Below the pieces are notes generated by a model that saw only the letters and a program-made list of their open reading frames with translations, had not been told where the DNA came from and searched no databases. Positions 1 through 6,889 of a DNA stretch of 11,618 nt are shown in pieces (position 1 is the stretch's first letter; each line of letters starts with the position of its first letter). Made by a program: the position numbers and the translations under genes. The DNA is taken from positions 1-11,618 of the forward strand of contig SYEN01000431.1 in assembly GCA_005800795.1 (NCBI GenBank). Direction: 5' to 3'. The DNA is from Burkholderiales bacterium. GTDB lineage: Bacteria; Pseudomonadota; Gammaproteobacteria; Burkholderiales; SG8-41.

Positions 1-137
1 TTCTTTACAACTATCGCGGCGTGTCGAAGTATTATTTCCCGATGTATTTAAAGGAAATCGAATACCGTTACAATCACCGCAACGACAACGTATTCAAGCT
101 CTTTCTTAAAATCTACTTTAGTTACGTTTCGCCCTAA
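1..137 (+). CDS. IS1595/ISXO2-like transposase, C-terminal fragment (5' end outside window)
   Basis: The reading frame starting at base 3 is open from the window edge to a TAA at 135-137 and gives 44 residues. It reads LYNYRGVSKYYFPMYLKEIE and then YRYNHRNDNVFKLFLKIYF, ending SYVSP. The pattern of an RGVSKYY segment, an MYLKEIEYRYNHR segment and a short hydrophobic tail resembles the C-terminal end of DDE transposases of the IS1595 (ISXO2-like) family. In that family this part follows the catalytic core, so the catalytic residues lie left of the window. The fragment and the following 35 bases are clearly richer in A+T than the rest of the window, which fits acquired DNA. I could not identify the terminal inverted repeat of the element with confidence, so it is unclear whether the IS is intact. 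The family call rests on remembered motif similarity only. Confidence 0.65.
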   Translation, partial: LYNYRGVSKYYFPMYLKEIEYRYNHRNDNVFKLFLKIYFSYVSP

Positions 138-172
138 TTAGCAAAACAAATACTTATAGAAAAGGGATTTTT

Positions 173-1468
173 ATGAAACGTATGGCAAAGTTGGGGGTGT
201 TGGCCGTGGCGTTAGGCTTGGGTGCATGTGCAACCACGCCTTCGGGCGTTGAACGCGCGGTCAGTCCCGAAAGCGTCGGCTTCTCGTCCGAGCGCTTGGC
301 TAAGCTTACCGCGCGCATGCAGGAAGGTGCGGCGAAAGGTGAGTACCCCGGCGCGGTGCTGGTCATTGGCCGGCACGGCAAGATCGTCTACGCGCAAACT
401 TTCGGCTCGATGAGCCCCGAAAACAAAACGCCGATGCGTGAGGACGCGATTTTTCGCATTGCGTCGATGACCAAGCCGCTAGCGTCGCTAGCGATCATGA
501 TGCTGTCGGAGGAAGGCAAGTTGTCGATTGTCGATCCGGTCGATAATTATTTGCCGGAACTGAAGGACATGCGCGTGGCGGTGATGAAACCCGGCGCTGA
601 CGGCAAATCCGCAATGGCATTCGAGCCGCAGAAACAGCGCATGACAGTGCAGGATTTGCTGCGGCATACCTCCGGGTTGCCTTCGGGCAACGCGGACAGC
701 AACAACGTGGTGAAACGGATGTACGCCGAGGCCCGCATAGGTGATCGTAGCGTGAACAGCGATCAGTGGATCGGGCGGCTGGCGAAAATGCCGCTGTTGT
801 GGCAGCCCGGTACCACGTGGGAGTACGGCGCGTCGGTGGACGTACTGGGCGTCATTGTTGAGCGCGTTAGCGGCATGCCTCTCGACCGTTTTATCGCGGA
901 GCGCATCACCGGTCCGCTGAATATGCCCGACACCGCCTTCGCCGCGCCGGCCGCGCACTCCAACCGCGCCGCGTTGCCGCAGCGTGAAGGCCCGAAGAAC
1001 GCGCTGCCGAGTATCGTGCCGATCACCACAGTCCAAACTTTCAAAAGCGGTAGCGGTGGCATGGTATCCACCGCGATGGATTACGCACGCTTCTCACAGT
1101 TTTTATTGAATCGCGGCGAGCTGGATGGCGTGCGGCTGGTGTCGCCCAAGACCATCGATTTGATGGCCGCGAATCACCTGCCGCCGGGCACGCAGATGGG
1201 GCCGGACATGGCGCGCTTTGAAGCGTTGGAGCCGTCGGCAAAAATGGGTCAGGGCTTTGGCTTGGGCTTCGCCGTGCGTACGGAAGCGGGGCGCAATCCG
1301 CTGCCGGGTTCGGTCGGCGATTATTACTGGGGTGGCGCGCAGGGCACCTACTTCTGGATCGACCCGAAGGAACAGCTCTACGTGGTGTTCATGATGCAAT
1401 CGCCGCAGGCGCGGTTGCCTTACCGTTTTTTGCTGCGGCAGATGGTGTATCAGGCGCTGGTAAAGTGA
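173..1468 (+). CDS. Lipoprotein serine hydrolase, class C beta-lactamase/esterase (EstB-like) family
   Basis: This is a 431-residue member of the serine beta-lactamase-like family (AmpC, EstB and DD-peptidase fold). It opens with a lipoprotein signal: MKRMAK, a hydrophobic stretch, and a lipobox LGAC with the lipidated cysteine at residue 19, so it is probably anchored in a membrane facing the periplasm. The nucleophile motif SMTK is at residues 98-101. The second motif has tyrosine Y218 in WEYGASVDVLG, as in EstB-type esterases, rather than the YxN of true beta-lactamases. The third motif near the C terminus is WGGAQGTYFWIDP, residues 386-398, replacing the KTG of penicillin-recognising enzymes. 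The family includes esterases, peptidases and lactamases. The Y-G-A and WGGAQG motifs favour an esterase, but the substrate cannot be read from sequence. The start is supported by AAAGGGA a few bases upstream of ATG 173. The gene stands alone and converges on the next one. Confidence 0.9.
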   Translation: MKRMAKLGVLAVALGLGACATTPSGVERAVSPESVGFSSERLAKLTARMQEGAAKGEYPGAVLVIGRHGKIVYAQTFGSMSPENKTPMREDAIFRIASMTKPLASLAIMMLSEEGKLSIVDPVDNYLPELKDMRVAVMKPGADGKSAMAFEPQKQRMTVQDLLRHTSGLPSGNADSNNVVKRMYAEARIGDRSVNSDQWIGRLAKMPLLWQPGTTWEYGASVDVLGVIVERVSGMPLDRFIAERITGPLNMPDTAFAAPAAHSNRAALPQREGPKNALPSIVPITTVQTFKSGSGGMVSTAMDYARFSQFLLNRGELDGVRLVSPKTIDLMAANHLPPGTQMGPDMARFEALEPSAKMGQGFGLGFAVRTEAGRNPLPGSVGDYYWGGAQGTYFWIDPKEQLYVVFMMQSPQARLPYRFLLRQMVYQALVK

Positions 1469-1474
1469 ACCTGT

Positions 1475-1503
1475 AGGGTGGGCACAAACGCTGTGCCCAC
1501 CTT
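1475..1503. terminator. Hairpin between convergent genes; possible bidirectional terminator / dispersed GTGGGCAC repeat
   Basis: The arms GGTGGGCAC (1477-1485) and GTGCCCACC (1493-1501) pair perfectly over 9 bp around a 7-base loop. A G-T and an A-T pair extend the base to 1475-1503. The hairpin fills nearly all of the 41-bp gap between two convergent stop codons, where a shared terminator is expected. Only CTTTC follows the stem on the plus strand and there is no T run on the minus strand, so it is not a strong intrinsic terminator. The GTAGGGTGGGCAC...GTGCCCACC form resembles a dispersed repeat that I recall from many proteobacterial genomes. Confidence 0.55.
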
Positions 1504-1509
1504 TCAGCG

Positions 1510-2901
1510 TTACTGTTTGAGTGTCAGTTTCACGAGCTTATCCGCCCGCGCTTCGTTATCCATGCCGCGGCAGGTGGCCACAATCTGCTCATACTGAGCC
1601 GCCGGAATTGGCAATGAATTTGCGATGCCGCTGATGCGTTTGGCCAGACCGTCGAAATCCCAGATGAATTCGCGGCCGGTCGATTGCCGGGTGTAGCTCT
1701 TGCCACTCTTGGTGAAAATCGTGAAACGCGGGCCGAAGAGCGTCATCTTGTGTGACGGAATAATCACTACGCGCTTCATCATCTCGACAACATCAGGCGG
1801 TGCTTCTTTCGGGTCGATCCTGCGCCCGGCGGTGACCGGGTAGCCGCGCTTGACCACGCCATAGGCCGTAAAGTATGCGGTGCCGCCGACTTGCGATTCG
1901 CCATCTTCGCGGCGGCTGGGAAACGCGGGGCTGGGGTATTGCGTTTCCATCCAGTTCACCACGGCTTCGACGCGTTCGACGTCTTCGTTACGGATATTGT
2001 TGTCATTGCAAATCGCTGCCGGCACGTCGATGTGCGCAATGTTGTAGCCAGCAGTGAAATAGATGCGATAGAGCGTTTCAAGGAACATCCAATCCTTGCC
2101 GAGATTCTTGGTGATGCTGGCCAGATCAGCCTTCACATCGCCGACGAAACTGTAGCCGAGAATGCCGCGATTGTTGCCGCAATACGCGTGATAAAAACCG
2201 GCCTCACCTTCCAGCACGGTGTCGGCGCTGGGATAGCCGCCTTGCGCCAATTGCACCGCGAGCATGGCGCTGCGCGTGGCGGCGCCTTCGCGCAGGGGTG
2301 TGCCGCCACCGCGCGCACTTTCGAGATTGCCGCTAGCAAGGCTGGCGCACAGTGCGATAGTACTGTTCAATTGTTCCTCGTTAAAGCCCATTACTTTTGC
2401 GGCGGCAACGGCTGCACCAAAAATGCCGAACACCGGACCGGGATGAAACCCTTGCGACATGGTTTGCGGAATGAATTCCGCCGCCATGCGCTCCATCACT
2501 TCGTAACCGGTCGCGACTCCGGTGAGAAACGCCTTGCCTGACGCGCCCACGCTTTCCGCCGCGACGAGTGCCGCGGGAATAATCGCCGTGTTCGGGTGGG
2601 TGAGCATGCAGAAGGTGTCGTACTTGCCGCCGGCCAGAGCCGTTTCGGAATTGGCGTAGGCCGCCCCCCCTTTGGTCACCAGCGTGCCGTCTACCATCAG
2701 CGTGGCACCCTTTTTCACACCGGCTTCTTCGTCGGCGATCATTTTCAGTGCCTGCTTGCCGGAGGCGTTCTGCGCGCCGATCAACACAGAGGCCATTGCC
2801 TGCAGCGTGACGCCCTTGGCGCGATCCACCACAGCGGCGGGCACATCTTCGTAGCGCAGGCCAGTGGCCCATTGTGCGAGTTGACGGCTGATTGATGCCA
2901 T
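1510..2901 (-). CDS. MmgE/PrpD family protein (2-methylcitrate dehydratase-like)
   Basis: This 463-residue protein has the usual length and all-helical N-terminal pattern of the MmgE/PrpD family. Members dehydrate or isomerise small polycarboxylates, such as 2-methylcitrate in propionate catabolism, cis-aconitate or iminodisuccinate. Family landmarks are THPNTAIIPAAL (residues 101-112), the glycine/alanine-rich FHPGPVFGIFGAAVAAAKVMG (152-172) and the segment around ATRSAMLAVQLAQGG (208-222). The smaller C-terminal domain begins at roughly residue 285. No prpB, prpC or acnD lies beside it, so a methylcitrate-cycle role is not supported. Isolated homologues near transporters are common and mostly uncharacterised, hence no symbol. 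The start ATG (2899-2901) is preceded by GGGAG at a good distance. The gene is divergent from an MFS transporter that may carry its substrate. The protein is cytoplasmic, with no signal peptide. Confidence 0.88.
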   Translation of the reverse strand: MASISRQLAQWATGLRYEDVPAAVVDRAKGVTLQAMASVLIGAQNASGKQALKMIADEEAGVKKGATLMVDGTLVTKGGAAYANSETALAGGKYDTFCMLTHPNTAIIPAALVAAESVGASGKAFLTGVATGYEVMERMAAEFIPQTMSQGFHPGPVFGIFGAAVAAAKVMGFNEEQLNSTIALCASLASGNLESARGGGTPLREGAATRSAMLAVQLAQGGYPSADTVLEGEAGFYHAYCGNNRGILGYSFVGDVKADLASITKNLGKDWMFLETLYRIYFTAGYNIAHIDVPAAICNDNNIRNEDVERVEAVVNWMETQYPSPAFPSRREDGESQVGGTAYFTAYGVVKRGYPVTAGRRIDPKEAPPDVVEMMKRVVIIPSHKMTLFGPRFTIFTKSGKSYTRQSTGREFIWDFDGLAKRISGIANSLPIPAAQYEQIVATCRGMDNEARADKLVKLTLKQ

Positions 2902-2996
2902 TTGTTGCTCCCTGTTGAATGTATGAATGTTGCGAAGAATCGGGACGGCTGCTCATGCCCGCCCGATGCCAACTCTACGCCCACCATATGGGGCGG

Positions 2997-3008
2997 TGAC
3001 CATGGTCA
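2997..3008. promoter_or_regulatory. Perfect 12-bp palindrome in the divergent spacer (candidate operator)
   Basis: TGACCATGGTCA is a perfect palindrome in the 198-bp spacer between the divergent MmgE/PrpD and MFS genes. On the minus strand a TTGACC hexamer, a possible -35 for the MmgE/PrpD gene, overlaps it. A site of this size and position could bind a dimeric regulator controlling both genes. No regulator gene is adjacent, and the site could be a chance palindrome. Confidence 0.3.
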
Positions 3009-3099
3009 AGGTAGTGTCAGTGGCATTATGGCAAATTCCGTGTTCCACGGCTGCACGCGTGAGTGAAATTTTTCGCGGCGCACCGGTGCGCTTTCCTAC

Positions 3100-4254
3100 A
3101 TGGGGATTTTCAGCTTCGTGCCGCTCTATCTGCTGGTTCTGACCGCCATCCTCGCGCATCTCGGCTTTGCAGGCAGCCGTCTTGCGGTGCCGCTGTTCGC
3201 TGTCGATCAGGGGGCCGGGCCGTTTGGCGTGGGCACCATAGTCGCACTCTATGCCGCGTTGCCCGCAGTGCTGGCGCTGCCGATGGGCCGCATGGCCGAT
3301 CGCATCGGCTACAAGCTACCGCTGCTGCTCGGCGCGTGCGGCATTTTTGTGTCGTTGGTGCTGCCGTGGATTTTCCCATCGATCACCACACTATATTTTG
3401 TGGCGACGCTGCTCGGCATGTCGTTCATGATGTTTCAACTGTCGGTCCAGACGCTGGTCGGCGCCATTGCCGGGCCGGCGGGGCGGGCGCGTAACTTCAG
3501 TCTGCTGAGTCTGGGCTTTGCTTCGGCTAACTTCACCGGCCCATTGATCGCTGGCGTGCTGATCGACACTGTAGGCCACGCGCGCACGTTCGGTTTGCTG
3601 GCATTGCCGCTGATTCCGGCGATTGCGCTGGCGGCTACGAGCCATCGCTGGCTGCCCGTGATGCACGTCAAATCCGAAGTGGTCAAAGGCGGCGTGATGG
3701 ATTTGCTGCGCATCAAGCCGCTGCGCAACACGCTGATTGCCAGCGGCATCGTGTCTTCGGCATGGGATGTCTACCAGTTTTTCATGCCGATTTATGGCCG
3801 CTCGCTCGGCATGTCCGCCACCGCCATCGGGTTGGTGCTATCCGCATTCGCGATCGCCATCATCGTGGTGCGGCTGCTGGTGCCGTTCGCGGTGCGTCAT
3901 GTAGGCGAAACACGCCTGCTTACGCACGCGATGTTTGTCGCCTGCGCCGCGTTTTGCCTGTTTCCAATGTTCAGCAACGCATGGGCACTGGCGGCGGTGT
4001 CATTCCTGCTTGGCGTCGGTGCGGGCGTCGGCCAGCCGCTATCGATGACGCTCGTCTACAACGCCTCACCCAAGGGCCGCGAAGGCGAAGCAGCGGGCAT
4101 GCGCATCACGGTCAATCAGGTCATACACTTTGCGATACCCCTGTTCTTTGGCGCGGTGGGGTCGACCGTGGGCTACGCGGCGGTGTTTTTGTTGAATGCC
4201 GGGTTTCTGGCGGCGGGCGGAGTTATCAGCAAACGGGTTTTGGGGAAGGGGTAA
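3100..4254 (+). CDS. Major facilitator superfamily (MFS) transporter
   Basis: This 384-residue protein is strongly hydrophobic, with about 12 predicted membrane helices in two blocks separated by a polar loop near residues 183-205. The loop between helices 2 and 3 carries the MFS signature GRMADRIGYK (63-72), matching the family motif GxxxDRxGxK. The second half starts with a helix near 210-235. A polar segment (SPKGREGEAAGMR, 323-335) sits between late helices, as is typical of the superfamily. It should sit in the inner membrane and move a small solute by proton or ion coupling, either as exporter or importer. The substrate cannot be told. The first helix starts almost at the N terminus, so the gene is not obviously truncated. 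There is no clear ribosome site before ATG 3100, and a stop at 3064-3066 with no ATG after it rules out a longer form. It is divergent from the MmgE/PrpD gene. Confidence 0.88.
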   Translation: MGIFSFVPLYLLVLTAILAHLGFAGSRLAVPLFAVDQGAGPFGVGTIVALYAALPAVLALPMGRMADRIGYKLPLLLGACGIFVSLVLPWIFPSITTLYFVATLLGMSFMMFQLSVQTLVGAIAGPAGRARNFSLLSLGFASANFTGPLIAGVLIDTVGHARTFGLLALPLIPAIALAATSHRWLPVMHVKSEVVKGGVMDLLRIKPLRNTLIASGIVSSAWDVYQFFMPIYGRSLGMSATAIGLVLSAFAIAIIVVRLLVPFAVRHVGETRLLTHAMFVACAAFCLFPMFSNAWALAAVSFLLGVGAGVGQPLSMTLVYNASPKGREGEAAGMRITVNQVIHFAIPLFFGAVGSTVGYAAVFLLNAGFLAAGGVISKRVLGKG

Positions 4255-4391
4255 TTTAGCGTAGGAAAAGCCGCATTTGGGTCTCTACGGCAAATATCCG
4301 CTAATTTCTACACTTGCATTTTTTTGCTCAAGCGGTACGATGGCTTACCCCTTGCTTGATCAGAGCCTGCGCTGCGGCCTAAATCTACGCC

Positions 4392-6623
4392 ATGGTCAAT
4401 GTCATCCATCTCAAGCCGGTTGCGCCCACCATCGACTCGCCGCTGGCGAGGGTAGACGCGATCGCCACGCGCGAATCTGCAGCGGCGGCGGACACGCTGC
4501 GCGCCGCATTCGCGTACGTCTCGCCGCTGTATGAAAACAAACAACTCGCGCAGGGTGAATCCATAACTCCGCACGTACTGGGCGCGGTGTCGCTGGTGGA
4601 AGAACTGCGGCTGGGGCACGAGGCTGTTGCAGCCGGGCTGCTGTGGCCCGCATTGAATCTGGCGGACAATGCCGCGCGGCGCGTGCGCGAGAAATTCGGC
4701 GTCGCTATTGCCGACCTCGCCGAAGGTGTGTTGCGCATGAACGCCATGGGTGTTCTGAATACGCCATCCGGTCGCTTGCCCGGCAAGTCCGATGACCAGT
4801 CTGCGCAGCTTGAAGCCTTGCGCAAAATGCTGCTGGCCATGGTGCAGGATGTACGCGTGGTGCTGATCAAACTTGCGGATCACACGCAGGATTTGCGCTT
4901 CGCCGTTAAGAGCAGCGACGAGACCATGCGTCTTGAAACAGCACGCCTCACGCGCGATATTTTCGCGCCGCTCGCAAACCGGCTGGGCGTGTGGCAGTTG
5001 AAATGGGAAATGGAAGACTTGGCGTTTCGTATCCTCGAGCCAGAGGCATACAGGAAAATCGCGGGTCTGCTCGACGACAAGCGCGTCAATCGCGAAGGCT
5101 ATATCGAAAACGTGATGGCCTTGCTCAAGGATGAACTTGCACGCGCAAACATCAAGGGCGACGTGATGGGCCGCCCCAAGCATATCACCAGTATCCACAA
5201 CAAAATGCAGCGTAAGGGCATGGATTTTGATTCCCTTTATGACGTGCGCGCAGTGCGTGTGCTGGTGGACAATGTGACGGATTGCTATGCAGTACTGGGG
5301 TTGGTACACAACCTGTGGTCGCCGATTCCCAAGGAGTTTGACGATTACATCGCCAAGCCCAAGATTAACAACTACCGTTCGCTGCACACCGCGGTCGTTG
5401 GTCCAGAGGGCAAATCGGTCGAGGTGCAAATCCGCACGCATGAAATGCATCACAGTTCGGAACTGGGCGTGGCGGCGCACTGGCGCTACAAGGAAGGTGG
5501 CGGACGGCAAAAAGGTGCGAAGGATTACGGAGAAAAAATCGCCTGGTTACGGCAAGTGCTCGACTGGAAGGATGAAGTGAAAGGTGCGACGGATTCCGTG
5601 AAGGACGCCAGTGAATTGGCCACCCAGTTTCGCACCGGCCTCTTCGACGGCACGATTTACGTATTTACGCCGCAGGGTAAGGTGGTCGATCTGCCACAGG
5701 GCAGTACGCCAGTGGATTTTGCCTATCACGTGCACAGTGAGCTTGGGCACCGCTGCCGGGGTGCCAAGGTCGATGGGGTGATGGCGCCGTTGAATACCGT
5801 ACTGCGCAACGGCCAACAGGTGGAGATTACTGCTGCTGCTGCGCATGACAAAGCCGGCCCCAGCCGCGACTGGTTGAATCCGCAACTGGGCTTCATCAAA
5901 AGCCCCAGTGCGCGTGCTCGCGTGAGACAGTGGTTCAATCGTTTGAATTTTGATTCCGATGTGGCGCAAGGCCGTGCCATGCTCGACAAGGAACTGCAGC
6001 GCAGTGGAATGACAGCGCTCAACCTTGACAAACTCGCGGAAGAGCAGGGCTACGAAAAGCTCAACGATTTTCTTGCCGACATTGGGCGTGGCGACATGGG
6101 GCCGAAGCGCTTGCAGGATGCGATCAAGCCGCCGCCCGCAGAACCGCAGTTCGAAGCAGCGCCCGCGCCACGCAAATCACGCGGAAACGGCCAGGGTGGA
6201 GTGCTGGTGGTGGGCGTCGACAAGCTGCTGACCGTGCCCGCCAAATGCTGCAAACCCGCGCCACCGGAACTGATTATCGGTTTTGTGTCGCGCGGACACG
6301 GCGTGATGGTGCATCGCGCGAGCTGCGTTAACGTCAAACGGCTCGCTGCCGAGCGCATCGTCGCGGCGGAGTGGGGCGCAGCCAGCGGTGCGGTCTTTCC
6401 GGTGGAAATAGAAATCGAAGCGCTCGACCGCACCGGCTTGCTGCGCGACATCAGCGAGGTGTTTACACGCGAACGCGCCAACGTGACGGCAACCAACACC
6501 CTCACGCGCGACATGCTGGCGCGTATGCGATTCACGCTGGAAATCGGCACACTGGACCAATTGCAGCGCGTGCTGGCGATGGTGCGTGAAGTTAAGGGCG
6601 TGATGCGGGCCGCGCGGCGATAG
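4392..6623 (+). CDS. relA: RelA, monofunctional (p)ppGpp synthetase (GTP pyrophosphokinase)
   Basis: RelA transfers pyrophosphate from ATP to GTP or GDP on ribosomes stalled by uncharged tRNA, making the stringent-response alarmone. The 743 residues show the full long-RSH layout. The hydrolase-like domain (about 60-170) has Trp85-Pro86 where the active HD pair of SpoT would be, so hydrolysis should be lost. The synthetase domain (about 230-365) carries GRPKHITSIHNK (260-271), YDVRAVRV with D284, EFDD (315-318) and VEVQIRT with E344. EFDD is the acidic EXDD motif of RelA rather than the RXKD motif of SpoT/Rel. Next come a TGS domain (about 412-478), a helical part, a cysteine-containing domain (C619, C620, H641, C645) and a C-terminal ACT domain (about 668-740). 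The NGYxSLHT motif reads NNYRSLHT here. No strong ribosome site precedes ATG 4392. It appears monocistronic; a SpoT partner would be encoded elsewhere. Confidence 0.96.
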   Translation: MVNVIHLKPVAPTIDSPLARVDAIATRESAAAADTLRAAFAYVSPLYENKQLAQGESITPHVLGAVSLVEELRLGHEAVAAGLLWPALNLADNAARRVREKFGVAIADLAEGVLRMNAMGVLNTPSGRLPGKSDDQSAQLEALRKMLLAMVQDVRVVLIKLADHTQDLRFAVKSSDETMRLETARLTRDIFAPLANRLGVWQLKWEMEDLAFRILEPEAYRKIAGLLDDKRVNREGYIENVMALLKDELARANIKGDVMGRPKHITSIHNKMQRKGMDFDSLYDVRAVRVLVDNVTDCYAVLGLVHNLWSPIPKEFDDYIAKPKINNYRSLHTAVVGPEGKSVEVQIRTHEMHHSSELGVAAHWRYKEGGGRQKGAKDYGEKIAWLRQVLDWKDEVKGATDSVKDASELATQFRTGLFDGTIYVFTPQGKVVDLPQGSTPVDFAYHVHSELGHRCRGAKVDGVMAPLNTVLRNGQQVEITAAAAHDKAGPSRDWLNPQLGFIKSPSARARVRQWFNRLNFDSDVAQGRAMLDKELQRSGMTALNLDKLAEEQGYEKLNDFLADIGRGDMGPKRLQDAIKPPPAEPQFEAAPAPRKSRGNGQGGVLVVGVDKLLTVPAKCCKPAPPELIIGFVSRGHGVMVHRASCVNVKRLAAERIVAAEWGAASGAVFPVEIEIEALDRTGLLRDISEVFTRERANVTATNTLTRDMLARMRFTLEIGTLDQLQRVLAMVREVKGVMRAARR

Positions 6624-6669
6624 TGTCCATGCTCTACGATGTTGTTCTATGATGCATAGCTTGTGCCTT

Positions 6670-6698
6670 AAAAATAACTCAATAAAAACAAATAGTTA
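6670..6698 (+). repeat. A-rich intergenic repeat, copy 1 (downstream of relA)
   Basis: AAAAATAA is followed, after one extra C, by TCAATAAAAACAAATAGTTA. Nearly the same 28-29 bases recur at 11326-11353 upstream of glpK, differing by one base deletion and one A/G change. A shorter related core (AAAACAAATACTTA) occurs at 143-156. All copies are intergenic and in the same orientation. The function is unknown; it could be a small dispersed repeat or a recurring A-rich promoter element. Confidence 0.5.
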
Positions 6699-6735
6699 CC
6701 TCGTTTTCCGAAAGACGAAACCTGATTGCCCCGCG

Positions 6736-6778
6736 GGCGTCTGTCGCACGCCACTGGTGGCGCGACAGTACTGACGCC
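6736..6778 (+). other. Long interrupted stem-loop upstream of ada
   Basis: Nested inverted repeats form one hairpin. GGCGTC (6736-6741) pairs with GACGCC (6773-6778), TGTCGC (6742-6747) with GCGACA (6762-6767), and GCCA (6750-6753) with TGGC (6758-6761) around a CTGG loop. The left arm bulges AC and the right arm bulges GTACT, giving 16 base pairs in 43 bases. No T run follows, so it is not a typical intrinsic terminator. It lies 113 bases after the relA stop and 112 bases before the ada start. It may end or process relA mRNA, or belong to a structured element of its own. Confidence 0.5.
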
Positions 6779-6809
6779 GGAAGAAATATCGCCTGCACGT
6801 ATTGCGGTA

Positions 6810-6822
6810 AATTCAAAAGCAA
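6810..6822 (+). promoter_or_regulatory. Candidate Ada box (operator for methylated Ada) upstream of ada
   Basis: AAT (6810-6812), six bases, then GCAA (6819-6822) match the A-box/B-box arrangement AAT-N6-GCAA of the E. coli Ada operator. The local sequence AATTCAAAAGCAA resembles the E. coli ada site. A plausible -10 (TAAATT, 6854-6859) lies downstream without a good -35, as expected for an activator-dependent promoter. The box would then sit at about -56 to -44 from the start of transcription, near where it lies in E. coli. Positive autoregulation is inferred from this. Confidence 0.5.
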
Positions 6823-6889
6823 ACATCGGAGTGTTCGTATTTGTCGCGCGCGGTAAATTCCCGCCATCTGAACAACAGTGAGGCAGGCA

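Noticed and set aside
488..1036. Long open frame opposite the serine hydrolase (minus strand, 182 codons).
   Set aside because: It is an antisense shadow of a gene with clear motifs; its translation is rich in His and Arg and shows no recognisable domain.
1891..2541. A 216-codon open frame antisense to the MmgE/PrpD gene.
   Set aside because: It lies entirely within a well-supported gene and shows no domain pattern or ribosome site.
4314..4341. TTGCAT-N16-TACGAT upstream of relA, considered as its promoter.
   Set aside because: Both hexamers match the consensus poorly (three and four of six), so it is no better than chance in this AT-richer spacer.
4308..5510. A 400-codon open frame antisense to relA.
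   Set aside because: The relA frame carries complete conserved domains. The antisense frame is a by-product of GC-rich codon bias and has no family features.
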